Below are positions 17,284 through 25,646 of a stretch of 64,000 nucleotides of DNA, piece by piece. This stretch comes from UBA4810 sp002479215. Lineage in GTDB: Bacteria > Desulfobacterota > Syntrophia > Syntrophales > Smithellaceae. The number at the start of each line of letters is the position of its first letter. The stretch's first letter is position 1. The notes beneath the pieces are model-generated. The model was not told the origin of the DNA, did no database searches, and saw only the letters and a program-made list of their open reading frames with translations. Made by a program: the position numbers and the translations under genes. Location: NCBI GenBank assembly GCA_049514435.1, contig JBEKVB010000010.1, forward strand, positions 42,459 through 106,458, read 5' to 3'.

Positions 17284-17664
17284 ATGTCTTCAGTCAAACC
17301 GGATTTTATTGAGTATAATGGGAAAAAAATTCTTTATTTGAATTTTGCTAATATGGCTAAGCAGGACATACCCGTTTTTCTGGAGGAAGCAAAAAAATTA
17401 GTCCTGCCAAATCCTCCCGGTTCGGTTCTCTTTTTAGCCAATGTATATAAAATGAGCTTCGATAAAGCGACTGTTAAAAATTTTGTGGCTTTTTTTAAAT
17501 TTAACAAACCATTTTCGAAAAGAACAGCTGTAATCGGTTTGGATTCTATAAAGAAAATGTTGTATGAAGCCTCTCTGGTTCTTTCCGGTAGGGGATCCGA
17601 AAATACCAGAGTATTTGACGGCCCTAATGCTGAATCAAAAGCGAAAGATTGGCTGATAATATAA
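17284..17664 (+). CDS. STAS/SpoIIAA-like small protein
   Basis: A 126-residue soluble protein beginning at ATG 17284 after GGGAGGGG; a TTG further upstream overlaps the promoter and is rejected. The pattern of alternating strands and helices (KILYLNFANM, SVLFLANVYKMSF, RTAVIGLDSIKKMLYEASLVLSG) resembles the STAS/SpoIIAA-like fold, in which such proteins act as signalling or lipid-binding modules. No phosphorylatable serine motif is obvious. It converges on the HD-GYP gene. The family call is tentative. Confidence 0.6.
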   Translation: MSSVKPDFIEYNGKKILYLNFANMAKQDIPVFLEEAKKLVLPNPPGSVLFLANVYKMSFDKATVKNFVAFFKFNKPFSKRTAVIGLDSIKKMLYEASLVLSGRGSENTRVFDGPNAESKAKDWLII

Positions 17665-17706
17665 TCCAGAATTTTCTTTTAATGGGCTGAAGTAGAAGAA
17701 AAACCT

Positions 17707-19137
17707 CTAATCAAAATATTTTTTTATATCTATTTTTGCTATGTTCGGATCAATGGTGCCGGAAATGGAGCGCTTGTAGTTTCCGCCCATAGTTTCGACA
17801 AGACTCACAACTTCACCGGTTTCTTTTTCCGATCCATCAAACCTGGTAAGGATCAGAACACGAGGACGCATAAGATCAAGCGTCTGATGCATAACCAGCC
17901 CCACCTCGTCCGTATCAAGTTTAAGGAGAGTGCCGATGGGGAAAATACCGACCATGTTAATAAAGGCCTGGAGCAGAACGGGGGCGCACGTAATACCTCT
18001 ATTCTTTAACAGTATCCGGATCGCAGCATCCGGCGATACATGGTTGGCGTAGTAAACACGGGAGGACGTAATCGCTTCGTAAGAATCAGCCAGCGAGACA
18101 ATCTGTGAAAACGGATGCCTTTTATATTTACCTTCGAATTCAGGGTAACCATTCTCACCATACTGATGGTGTTCAAATGCCGCCACCATAGCCAGTTTGG
18201 ATACACCACTGACATTGGAAAGCAGCAGCGCTCCGTCAATCGGATGTCGTTGAACCTGATTACACTCCTCGTCAGTGAGCTTCCTCTGTCTGCTGATGAT
18301 CTCGTCGGGAATTGTTACTTTACCGATATCATGCATGAGCGCCGCAACACCCAGATCGGCTATCTGTGGTTTATCAAGGGACAGATATGTTCCCAGAGAA
18401 ACTGATAGAATCGCCATGTTGACGGAATGGGCCAAGGTATATTCATCGTGCATCTTGATATTAGTCAAGCCCATAAGAGCGTCTTTATCGTCCAAAACGC
18501 TATCAACTATAACCTGAATGATAGAGTTCACTTTGTTCATGCTGAATGCCTTGCCAACATAAACGGCTTGGACGATTTCTTTCAGCGCCTCAACCGCATC
18601 CTTAAAAATATCGGAGGCTTTTTTCTTCTCTGCCTCGATGGCGGCGCCGGCCTGTTTATCCACAAGCAGCGCGCGGTGAAGCGTGACATGACCGATACCT
18701 TCTTTCGCTATAAGTGTATTGACATCTTCTTTACCGACAGGAAACGCCGACTCTTTGCTCACCATGCAAGCAAAACGAATGATTTCCACCGATGCGATTC
18801 CCGGTTTAAAAATGATTCCTCCTATATCCCTGCCGGCGAATTGTTCCATAATCGGCGAAAAGCTCTGGTCTATCGGCACGGAAAGGGTTTCGAAAAACAG
18901 TTCGCCGCCAATCAGATAAAAGGCCGCTTCTTTCCGACCTTCCAAGAGCTCTTCAATCTTGCTCAGAAGCTTGTCCGCCGCCGCCAAAAGTACCGGATGT
19001 TCTTCGGGGTAAAATGTTACGTTCTTCAAAACAGCCGAGAGCAACTGAAACGTCGTTCGGGCCGAATCAATCAGCTTTTGCTTCACAAAAAAAGACTGCT
19101 TCATCTCTGTCCTGCTATCGCTTTGCTCGTCAGCCAT
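17707..19137 (-). CDS. HD-GYP domain protein, probable cyclic-di-GMP phosphodiesterase
   Basis: A 476-residue cytoplasmic protein. The N-terminal ~200 residues are helical and recall the start of the neighbouring HEAT-repeat protein (FYPEEHPVLLAAADKLLSKIEELL here, LYPPNNPVYSKSVKRSFEAVDNFL there). The HD-GYP domain follows: LMHDIGKVTIPDEI with the metal-binding His-Asp pair, RHPIDGALLL, and EHHQYGENGYP, the GYP signature. Such domains hydrolyse cyclic-di-GMP to GMP. Its ATG overlaps the stop of the upstream HEAT-repeat gene by eight bases, so the two are translationally coupled and probably act together. Confidence 0.88.
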   Translation of the reverse strand: MADEQSDSRTEMKQSFFVKQKLIDSARTTFQLLSAVLKNVTFYPEEHPVLLAAADKLLSKIEELLEGRKEAAFYLIGGELFFETLSVPIDQSFSPIMEQFAGRDIGGIIFKPGIASVEIIRFACMVSKESAFPVGKEDVNTLIAKEGIGHVTLHRALLVDKQAGAAIEAEKKKASDIFKDAVEALKEIVQAVYVGKAFSMNKVNSIIQVIVDSVLDDKDALMGLTNIKMHDEYTLAHSVNMAILSVSLGTYLSLDKPQIADLGVAALMHDIGKVTIPDEIISRQRKLTDEECNQVQRHPIDGALLLSNVSGVSKLAMVAAFEHHQYGENGYPEFEGKYKRHPFSQIVSLADSYEAITSSRVYYANHVSPDAAIRILLKNRGITCAPVLLQAFINMVGIFPIGTLLKLDTDEVGLVMHQTLDLMRPRVLILTRFDGSEKETGEVVSLVETMGGNYKRSISGTIDPNIAKIDIKKYFD

Positions 19138-21214
19138 TGCTGCGTCTCCTTGTGATCTCTTTTATGGCGGAAAGTGCCGCAGCACGGAGTTCCTCTTGTA
19201 ATTTTCGCGATTTCCACCAGCGGATACGGGTATATTTCTTAAGAAATTCTTCTGTATCGCGGCCGCCAATCTTTCCTAAAGCTTTTATCGCCTCCAGGGT
19301 AAGCCCCTGCTCTTTTTTCTTCAGTGGCTGCTCCTCAAGAAAATCCACCAGAGGCTTTGCTTCTTCTGCGCTGATATCCGGAAAACTGGAAAACGCTCGG
19401 ATCGCTGTTTTTTTTACTTCATCATCCTTATCCTTAAGGAACTTTGCCAAAACGCCGGCGGCCTTTTTTCCGCCGATGCTGATCAGTCCATGGATCACTT
19501 TCTGCCTGACCATGACATTCTGATGGTCGGCGACCTTTAGCAGAAAGGCTATTGCTTGGGGCGCCTTACTTTCCCCGAGAATGTTCACAACGTTGCATAC
19601 AAAGTACCAGCGAGCATCCGCAAGATGCTTTTCGAGTAAGGCTATCTGGTTCTTACCAATGTTTTTTACCAGGTCAAGATAGAAGATACTCGCTGCCTTG
19701 TCTTTTTCTTCTGCTAGGAGTTTTAAAAGAGCTTCCGTGGACTCCCGTTCGAAGGCGAATAAATAGACATAAGCTGAATGGTATTCAGGAGAGTCCTTGG
19801 GGTGCTTGCGTATTTCATCGATCGCCGCAATGATGCCAGACTTATCCGCTGTTTTCTTCAGGGCTTCCATCATCCTCGGTTTGAATGCAGGCTCCACCGG
19901 CTGCTGAAAGACATTAATGATGCGTGTCGCGCATTGATAATCCTTTTTCTTCAGAAAATAAGTCAACATGTTTTCCAGCTGATTGATAACGCCGGAAAAA
20001 TTAGTAATGTCCTTTTCTTCCGGCTTGGCATGCTGGGGATTCTTCACCAGCTGGATAAGAGAGATAAGTGTATGCACAGACGATCTTGCAGTATCCCATT
20101 CCATTCCCGCATCACCGAGCGCCTTGAGCTCTTCCATATCTTCAGCACTATACATAGTCATCTCTTGGGCAATCGTGACGAGGTCCTGTGCTATAGGCGT
20201 TGCTTCTATTTCTGTGGGATAGTTAGGCTGAATAGAGGATGTAATCTGCTCTGAAACTGTTTTTTTCAGGAGCGTTGCCACCTGCTGCACGGTCCAAGTA
20301 TCGGAAAAACGCTCTGCCTGAACTTCATGAATTGCACTGGGTAACTGTTGATCAGCTTTGATGCTCTCTTCTTCGGCCATTACGGTATCAAGTTTGCCAG
20401 ATAGCTTGCCTGCAATAAATGCGTTGCGGTATCGAGGATCAAGAGAAAGGACGGATCTGGCCAGACCTTCATACAGGGTCTCGCGCTGAGATGGATCCTG
20501 TTCATCGATCTTGCGTCCTGCTTCCTCATATAGAGCGAAAAGCCGGTCTTCAACAGTTTCATGCTCAGCCTTGGTCTGTTTTGCCTCTTCGATCATATTG
20601 GCGCTGAATTCAACGGGATCGGTCATCAAGTCAACAAGAACAAGCGTGCGGCCGGGGAAGCCTATCGGCTTTTTTGCAGAAGACTCCTCGGAATCTACAG
20701 CTAGTGCTGCGGTTTCAGTCGATATTTTTTCCTCCCAGCCTCGAGTTGCCTGGGACACAATAACATCATCAAGTCCTGCTTCGGTCACCTTAATGTGCAA
20801 TGCTCCCTTTTCCCGGAGGATTGAAGATACGCCACTTTTCATATCCTGCTCTTCAGCCGATAGAGCCAGAGCTAGATAAAGATCCAATAGTTCTGCCTCT
20901 GTCAATCCGCTGGTAAAGATGATCTCACGAATCCCTTTCGTAAAGAGGTCCTGCGTAATAGGCATATTCAACTCTGCATCTTTTCCCAGCGGCGTATTCC
21001 TGAAGGTAAAATAGGTCTTGTATACTCCGATATGATATTGTGCTTCTCTCCGTAGAAAATTATCCACCGCTTCAAAGGATCTTTTCACTGACTTCGAGTA
21101 AACCGGATTATTGGGCGGATAAAGCTTTACAGCGCGGATAGCCGAAACAATGCTCCTCATCACCTCCTGAATTTCGGGGGATATAAATTCTTCCTGTTTG
21201 AGATCTTTCTGCAT
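19130..21214 (-). CDS. Large HEAT-repeat protein of unknown function
   Basis: A 694-residue protein with no enzymatic domain that I recognise. The N-terminal ~60 residues (AIRAVKLYPPNNPVYSKSVKRSF) match the helical start of the HD-GYP protein encoded next. From about residue 540 onward there are repeated helix pairs of the HEAT/PBS-lyase type, for example ARWYFVCNVVNILGE, APQAIAFLLKVADHQN, VMVRQKVIHGLISIGG and DKDDEVKKTAIRAFSSF. Such arrays bind protein partners. Coupled by overlap to the phosphodiesterase gene, it is likely its scaffold or regulator; this is inference. Confidence 0.8.
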   Translation of the reverse strand: MQKDLKQEEFISPEIQEVMRSIVSAIRAVKLYPPNNPVYSKSVKRSFEAVDNFLRREAQYHIGVYKTYFTFRNTPLGKDAELNMPITQDLFTKGIREIIFTSGLTEAELLDLYLALALSAEEQDMKSGVSSILREKGALHIKVTEAGLDDVIVSQATRGWEEKISTETAALAVDSEESSAKKPIGFPGRTLVLVDLMTDPVEFSANMIEEAKQTKAEHETVEDRLFALYEEAGRKIDEQDPSQRETLYEGLARSVLSLDPRYRNAFIAGKLSGKLDTVMAEEESIKADQQLPSAIHEVQAERFSDTWTVQQVATLLKKTVSEQITSSIQPNYPTEIEATPIAQDLVTIAQEMTMYSAEDMEELKALGDAGMEWDTARSSVHTLISLIQLVKNPQHAKPEEKDITNFSGVINQLENMLTYFLKKKDYQCATRIINVFQQPVEPAFKPRMMEALKKTADKSGIIAAIDEIRKHPKDSPEYHSAYVYLFAFERESTEALLKLLAEEKDKAASIFYLDLVKNIGKNQIALLEKHLADARWYFVCNVVNILGESKAPQAIAFLLKVADHQNVMVRQKVIHGLISIGGKKAAGVLAKFLKDKDDEVKKTAIRAFSSFPDISAEEAKPLVDFLEEQPLKKKEQGLTLEAIKALGKIGGRDTEEFLKKYTRIRWWKSRKLQEELRAAALSAIKEITRRRSNG

Positions 21215-21259
21215 ACTTTAGCGGCTCTAACTAACCTACTGCGAATTAGACGGTGCACA

Positions 21260-21466
21260 CTATTTTTTATAAAGCATCATCACGCCCAATATGGTGCAGA
21301 CAGCACCGGCAATCAAAAAGATCATGGTTTCATTTGATGATGATCCAGAGAAAGTTCTGGCTAGTTTATTGCCGAACGCGCCATAAAGATTAATGCCCCA
21401 GAGGAGAAGGCCGATACCTACGACCAGCAGGATTATGCCTATTTTACTGGAGTTCTTTTTTGCCAT
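21260..21466 (-). CDS. Small membrane protein, DUF3185-like
   Basis: A 68-residue protein with two membrane segments (IGIILLVVGIGLLLWGINLYG and MIFLIAGAVCTILGVMML) separated by ARTFSGSSSNETM. The order helix, TFSGS loop, helix is that of the DUF3185 family of short inner-membrane proteins of unknown role. A good ribosome site (GGAGGAAT) precedes it. It follows the dodecin gene by 65 bases on the same strand and is probably cotranscribed from the shared stress-type promoter at 21823. Confidence 0.75.
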   Translation of the reverse strand: MAKKNSSKIGIILLVVGIGLLLWGINLYGAFGNKLARTFSGSSSNETMIFLIAGAVCTILGVMMLYKK

Positions 21467-21531
21467 TTGATTCCTCCTATAAGTTAATAGTCATAGATAA
21501 AACTCAACGAGGAATAATCGGTTGTAAAAAA

Positions 21532-21741
21532 CTACTTAGGATTATACTTAAAAGATACTCTCAATTTTGCCCGATATTCGACAACTTTGCCTTTTTCTAT
21601 TCTCATATCAAGATCTTTTACTTCGGCGACTCTCAAGTCCTCCAGACTTTGCGCCGACAATTCGACGGCCTTTTTAGCTGCATCTTCCCACGATTTTTCA
21701 CTACTGCCGATAATTTCAATCACTTTATAAATGCTGCTCAT
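21532..21741 (-). CDS. Dodecin, flavin-storage protein
   Basis: A 69-residue protein matching dodecin over its whole length: YKVIEIIGSSEKSWEDAAKKAVELSAQSLEDLRVAEVKDLDMRIEKGKVVEYRAKLRVSFKY. Dodecins assemble into hollow dodecamers that bind pairs of flavins, protecting cells from free flavin. AAAGGAG precedes the ATG. The promoter at 21823-21851 shares its spacer sequence with two other promoters in this window. Confidence 0.9.
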   Translation of the reverse strand: MSSIYKVIEIIGSSEKSWEDAAKKAVELSAQSLEDLRVAEVKDLDMRIEKGKVVEYRAKLRVSFKYNPK

Positions 21742-21822
21742 ATGTTTCTCCTTTCTTTTTTGCCAATAAATTCAAAATAATTAATTACTTAACAACTCGA
21801 TTTATCCCGATACCTGGTAGAA

Positions 21823-21851
21823 AGTATAAGAAGAATGGCCCTGCCTGTCAA
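21823..21851 (-). promoter_or_regulatory. Sigma-70 type promoter with shared spacer motif (copy 3), dodecin gene
   Basis: On the minus strand: TTGACA (21846-21851), 17-base spacer, TATACT (21823-21828). The flanking TTTCA and spacer bases CA, CC and TTCTTC agree with the promoters at 22917 and 35886. Confidence 0.8.
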
Positions 21852-21928
21852 TGAAAAAAACAGGCCACCCTACATAGTGAAGATAATTAAAAAAAATTGT
21901 TTCAATAAACGGAATTGCTGTCGATTGT

Positions 21929-22450
21929 TTACAGTGAGCCGTCCAGATCATCGGCCACCGGGGACTTGCAGTGCCGGCAGCGCTGCGCTCCTCTAAACAG
22001 GGGCTTGCCGCAGGAAGGGCAATGGTAACGCTCGCATACCGAACGCGCCCATTCAACACTGCCCTTCTCGTCACCGAGCAGAGAGACCTTTTCGCGCCAA
22101 ACGGGGATAGAATTCTTCATCACCCGTCTTCCTGTAGCGAAACCGAAGTTCTCGATTATGTTGCAGGGCCAGTCCGAACACTTATGGCATGAATAGAATC
22201 CTTTTGATCGGACACAATTCCGTATCGAGCACATCTGGCAGTAACCGTATATCTCTTTCGGCGGTTCAGGTTGCATGCACCCTAAGCACACGGTCTCTTC
22301 CGGTTTGGTCCCATAGAGATTACCCATGACTTGTCTGAATTTTTCGTTCTTATCCCGGGTAGCGAGGTACACACCGCAAGCGCCGCAATACAAACCGCAT
22401 GGCGCCATCAGATCATTGTTCCTGATTTCGTCCTCGGTCCATCCTTCCAT
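21929..22450 (-). CDS. DUF3795 cysteine-rich protein
   Basis: A 173-residue protein with about 15 cysteines. The N-terminal APCGLYCGACGVY, then CLGCMQPE, YCQMCSIRNCVRSKG and CHKCSDWPC define the DUF3795 family, thought to be metal-binding and of unknown function. The C-terminus adds a rubredoxin/zinc-ribbon-like pair, YHCPSCGKPLFRGAQRCRHCK. It follows the ABM monooxygenase gene by 49 bases on the same strand and is likely in its operon. Confidence 0.8.
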   Translation of the reverse strand: MEGWTEDEIRNNDLMAPCGLYCGACGVYLATRDKNEKFRQVMGNLYGTKPEETVCLGCMQPEPPKEIYGYCQMCSIRNCVRSKGFYSCHKCSDWPCNIIENFGFATGRRVMKNSIPVWREKVSLLGDEKGSVEWARSVCERYHCPSCGKPLFRGAQRCRHCKSPVADDLDGSL

Positions 22451-22499
22451 ATCACTTACTCCTTCTGGTTTATGGAAATTGCCGCATGCAAATATTTTT

Positions 22500-22805
22500 T
22501 TATTTCTTTTCCTTAATGCCGACCAGATCCTCGTACATTTCGATAACCGGGGAACCGTCGAGCAGGGGGCCGAGCTTCCCGAAAAGTTCCGCGAAATGAG
22601 GAGTTGAGCTGTGTTCTTTCAGCGCCTCCTTATCTCGATACTTCTCATACATGAGAAACTTTCCCGGCTCTTTTTTCGCCCGATGAAGGGTGTAGGCGAG
22701 AGTGCCTTTTTCCGCTTCCACCTTGGAGATTATCTCTCTCAGTGCTTTTTCCATCTCCTGCTCCATTCCTGCCTTTGCCTTCATAACTGCAACAACTACC
22801 AGCAT
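22500..22805 (-). CDS. ABM-domain protein, putative quinol monooxygenase
   Basis: A 101-residue antibiotic-biosynthesis-monooxygenase-type ferredoxin fold. Recognisable parts are VVAVMKAKAGMEQEMEKALREIISKVEAEKGTLAYTLHRAKKEPGKFLMYEKYRDKEALKEHSSTPHF, close to YgiN-type quinol monooxygenases. The substrate is unknown, and in a strict anaerobe an oxygenase function is doubtful; some members act otherwise on quinones or haem. AAGGAGG precedes the ATG. The promoter at 22917 belongs to the shared-spacer group. Confidence 0.82.
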   Translation of the reverse strand: MLVVVAVMKAKAGMEQEMEKALREIISKVEAEKGTLAYTLHRAKKEPGKFLMYEKYRDKEALKEHSSTPHFAELFGKLGPLLDGSPVIEMYEDLVGIKEKK

Positions 22806-22916
22806 TTTTGCCTCCTTAAATTAGCCTGCTTAAACTCTTATCGCCAGCACCGGCTTATACGCCTTTGTCCAAAAGCGATATAATTGATATCCGATAAGAT
22901 TTTTTACTTAAGAAGA

Positions 22917-22945
22917 AGTATAGGAAGAACGGACTTGCATGTCAA
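22917..22945 (-). promoter_or_regulatory. Sigma-70 type promoter with shared spacer motif (copy 2), ABM gene
   Basis: On the minus strand: TTGACA (22940-22945), 17-base spacer, TATACT (22917-22922). TTTCA before the -35 box and CA, CC and TTCTTC in the spacer match the copies at 21823 and 35886. The leader to the ATG at 22805 is about 105 bases. Confidence 0.8.
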
Positions 22946-22990
22946 TGAAATTATGGCCGCAATAAGTGGTGTATTAATTTATTCCTGAAT

Positions 22991-23036
22991 AAGAAAAAGG
23001 CGGCTGATAATAATCGTATCAAACCGCCTTTTTCTT
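22991..23036 (-). terminator. Intrinsic terminator (probably bidirectional)
   Basis: AAGAAAAAGGCGG at 22991-23003 pairs with CCGCCTTTTTCTT at 23024-23036. With T-runs available on both strands it can end transcription of the SDR gene on the minus strand. Confidence 0.8.
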
Positions 23037-23067
23037 GTCTGCGCTTCCAGTATTACAAATCCTAATT

Positions 23068-23820
23068 TTACATTTTCATCCCGCCGTCGCAGAATATAAT
23101 TTGTCCGGTAATAAATGAACTCTCGTCGGAGGCGAGAAACAGCGCCAGGTTAGCTACATCCAGCGGTAATCCCTTGCGATTCATGGGAACGATGAAAGGC
23201 AGCATGGCATCCATTTGTTGGATTCTCTCCGGGGGCATATTCTTCATCATATCCGTCCAGATCATGCCCGGAGCGATGGCGTTGACATTAACGCCCTTTG
23301 CCCCCGGTTCCTTGGCGGCGGTCTTGGTCATCCCGATAACGCCGGCCTTTGACGCGGCATAGTTTATTTGTCCGGCGTTTCCCAGGGCGCTGGTCGAAGA
23401 GATGTTGATGATCTTTCCGTACCCTTTCTCCCGCATGACCCGTGCCGCGCACTGGATCCCGTAAAACACGCCGGTCAGGTTGACGGCGATAACCTGGTCC
23501 CACTGCTCGTCTGTCATCTTATGAAGAATGACGTCACGGGTGATGCCTGCGTTATTGACGATAATATCAACGGTACCGAATTCTTTAATCGCCGTATCTA
23601 CCAGGCGCTGGACTACTTCCCGAGAGGCCACGCTACCGATAACAGCCACAGCCTTGCTACCGCCCTTGGACTTGATTTTCTCCACAACAGCTTTTGCATC
23701 CGATTCATTGACATCATTGATGATTAATTTCGCGCCTTCCTCGGCAAAGCGCAAAACAATTCCTTCCCCGATGCCGCGTCCGGAACCAGTCACAATGGCC
23801 ACTTTGTCTTTCAATCTCAT
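23068..23820 (-). CDS. Short-chain dehydrogenase, FabG-like 3-oxoacyl reductase
   Basis: A 250-residue classical SDR. The nucleotide motif is VTGSGRGIG near residue 10, followed by NNAGIT, the catalytic serine in IINISSTSALG and YAASK with catalytic Tyr and Lys. The end ITGQIIFCDGGMKM is typical of FabG-like enzymes, which reduce 3-oxoacyl-ACP or 3-oxoacyl-CoA. The ATG at 23820 follows AAGGAGG by seven bases; a TTG two codons earlier is not used. A 3-hydroxyacyl-CoA dehydrogenase role is possible given the acyl-CoA genes around; specificity cannot be told from sequence. Confidence 0.88.
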   Translation of the reverse strand: MRLKDKVAIVTGSGRGIGEGIVLRFAEEGAKLIINDVNESDAKAVVEKIKSKGGSKAVAVIGSVASREVVQRLVDTAIKEFGTVDIIVNNAGITRDVILHKMTDEQWDQVIAVNLTGVFYGIQCAARVMREKGYGKIINISSTSALGNAGQINYAASKAGVIGMTKTAAKEPGAKGVNVNAIAPGMIWTDMMKNMPPERIQQMDAMLPFIVPMNRKGLPLDVANLALFLASDESSFITGQIIFCDGGMKM

Positions 23821-24140
23821 TGTCAATCCTCCTTAAATATAATGTATTCATTTTTTCTAAAATATCACTCAAAAGAGATATTGTTTTCTTTGGATAGGCG
23901 CCTTTTTAAGGTTCCACCTTTTTTTGTTTTTAAATCTAATCGCCCTCGATTACACCTAAAATTTAGAGCCGTCCACTAAAAAATATTTTGTTAAAGTGCG
24001 CTTTCCCGCTACAGTGCAAAGAAAACAGATGCGCTTATCACTTTGTCTTTCCATTAACTGTCTCTTCAGTATTGTTTCCCTGTAATAACTATGATATGTT
24101 ATATTATACACCAACAAAAAGTCGAAGAAAGGGATAGAAA
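23821..24140. other. Divergent intergenic region between two SDR genes
   Basis: About 320 bases, no gene. On the plus strand a weak promoter candidate is TTGTTT (24072-24077), 17-base spacer, TATGTT (24095-24100), 40 bases before the second SDR gene. No convincing promoter was seen for the minus-strand gene. Confidence 0.35.
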
Positions 24141-24929
24141 ATGAATCTCTCACAGTTTTCTCTGGAAGGAAAAGTAGCCCTGATAACCGGCGGGAGCCGC
24201 GGCATAGGACGTGCCAGTGCACTTGCCCTTGCCGATGCCGGCGCCAGTGTAGTGGTGAGCAGTCGAAAAATTGCCGATCTCGAACCGGTGGCCGAAGAAA
24301 TAAAAGCCAAGGGCGTCAAGTCGATGGCGATAGCGGCCCACAACGCCAAGAGGGAAGACTCCAAGACATTGATCGAACAGGTCATAAAAGCATTTGGGAA
24401 AATCGATATTCTCATGAACAATGCGGGAACTAACCCCTACTACGGCCCGCTTATGGACCAGGATGAAAAGACTTATGACATAACTATGAATGTCAATCTG
24501 AAAGGTCTTTTCTTTCTGAGTCAGCTGGCGGCAAGAATCATGAAGGCTCAAGGCGGAGGATGCATTATCAATACAGCGTCCATCGGTGGTTTAAGGGCCG
24601 GCGAACTCGGAGTTTATTCTGTGACGAAGGCCGCCGTCATCATGCTCACGCAGGTTATGGCCAAGGAGTGGGGACAGTACAATATCAGAGTCAATGCCAT
24701 TGCACCGGGGATCATCAAGACACGTCTCAGCGAAGCTTTGTGGAAAGACCCGGCGGTTAATGCGAAAGCGATTGCTCAGATTCCCATGATGCGGCTCGGC
24801 GAACCGGAAGAGATAGCAGGTGCGGTCGTCTTTCTGGCCTCCAAAGCGGGAAGCTACATCACGGGAGAAACGATCGTGATCGACGGCGGTCGCGTCCACG
24901 GCGAACCGGCGCACCGGAAAAAGAAATAG
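24141..24929 (+). CDS. Short-chain dehydrogenase/reductase
   Basis: A 262-residue classical SDR, a paralogue of the gene at 23068. Motifs: LITGGSRGIGRASALALADAG for NAD(P), MNNAGTNPYYGPL, INTASIGGLRAG with the catalytic serine, YSVTKAA with Tyr and Lys, and NAIAPGIIKTRLSEALW. The C-terminal ITGETIVIDGG is standard. A basic tail HRKKK closes it. AAAGGGA lies upstream of the ATG. Likely a 3-hydroxyacyl-CoA or alcohol dehydrogenase; the substrate is unknown. Confidence 0.87.
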   Translation: MNLSQFSLEGKVALITGGSRGIGRASALALADAGASVVVSSRKIADLEPVAEEIKAKGVKSMAIAAHNAKREDSKTLIEQVIKAFGKIDILMNNAGTNPYYGPLMDQDEKTYDITMNVNLKGLFFLSQLAARIMKAQGGGCIINTASIGGLRAGELGVYSVTKAAVIMLTQVMAKEWGQYNIRVNAIAPGIIKTRLSEALWKDPAVNAKAIAQIPMMRLGEPEEIAGAVVFLASKAGSYITGETIVIDGGRVHGEPAHRKKK

Positions 24930-24971
24930 TCTTGATGTAGATATTATAATTTTTTGAAAGGAGTAATCGTT

Positions 24972-25277
24972 ATGGTAATTAATAAAACGGTCCAGAAAAT
25001 TTTAGATAAGGGAATTGAACTATCAAAAAAAACATATGAAAAAGCGAAGGAATTGGGAGAAATAGGGCTTATCCAGGTTGAAATTATAACGCTGCAACAC
25101 AAAATGGCAAAAAAAATCGGCCAGCTCGGAACACTAACATATAATCACTTATTAAAAGAAAAAGCGGCTCTAAGAAAAGATACAAAAGGAGTGCCCGCCA
25201 TATTGAAAGAAATAAAGGATATAGGACTAAAAATTAAGCAAAAAGAAAAAGAATTAAAAGATAAAAACGCTGAATAA
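24972..25277 (+). CDS. Small helical protein of unknown function
   Basis: A 101-residue, lysine-rich protein (about a quarter Lys) predicted almost wholly helical, with heptad-like spacing in KILDKGIELSKKTYEKAKELGEIG and EIKDIGLKIKQKEKELKDK, so a coiled coil is likely. No family recognised. The ATG at 24972 has AAAGGAG eight bases upstream, 42 bases after the SDR gene, so the two probably share a transcript that ends at the hairpin at 25303. Confidence 0.7.
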   Translation: MVINKTVQKILDKGIELSKKTYEKAKELGEIGLIQVEIITLQHKMAKKIGQLGTLTYNHLLKEKAALRKDTKGVPAILKEIKDIGLKIKQKEKELKDKNAE

Positions 25278-25302
25278 TATTCGTTTACGTTTTATTTTTT
25301 CC

Positions 25303-25341
25303 GGCACTGGATTGCCCGGCTGGAGCGGGTAATCCAGTGCC
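25303..25341 (+). terminator. Strong hairpin, probable terminator of the SDR/helical-protein unit
   Basis: GGCACTGGATT at 25303-25313 pairs perfectly with AATCCAGTGCC at 25331-25341, with a further CCCG/CGGG pair inside. The following bases TTCTT are only moderately T-rich. Confidence 0.7.
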
Positions 25342-25646
25342 TTCTTGAGCCGCGTCAAAAAGATTCTACTGAATTAAAACTATATCCCGCGTTTTGAGCG
25401 AATAGCCTATTTTTTTTAAGGCGGTTTACATATCAGTAACAGAAATACCGGACCTTCGCAGCTTGTGCCGGAAATCGATAACCACGTCGTCGTGATAAAA
25501 CCAATCAAGCGGCATTCCATATATATTTATTATTTATTCAAAAGGGAGATTTGCGAAAATGTTTTAAAACGCTTGCAGTACTTTGCGTGCGGTGAAACTA
25601 CGTAAAAAACCAACCAGTCGAAAAGACAGAAAAGGAAAGTCTGTAA
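25342..25646. other. Intergenic, upstream of ubiE; contains a diverged D-type repeat
   Basis: About 300 bases without a gene. Bases 25576-25620 (TTTGCGTGCGG, then AAACTACGTAAAAAA) resemble 35936-35985, and both resemble more loosely the ~65-bp repeats at 35036, 37213 and 38374. The ubiE start has AAGGAAAG upstream. Confidence 0.45.

Noticed and set aside
18427..19155. 242-codon plus-strand frame opposite the HD-GYP gene
   Set aside because: The minus-strand frame carries clear HD-GYP motifs; the plus-strand product is Arg/Phe-rich shadow sequence.
24954..24971. TTG start for the small helical protein
   Set aside because: The ribosome site AAAGGAG lies inside this extension, so the ATG at 24972 is the start.
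25576..25640. Considered as a riboswitch (cyclic-di-GMP or cobalamin type) before ubiE
   Set aside because: The conserved cores of these riboswitches are absent; the stretch is better explained as a diverged copy of the D repeat.
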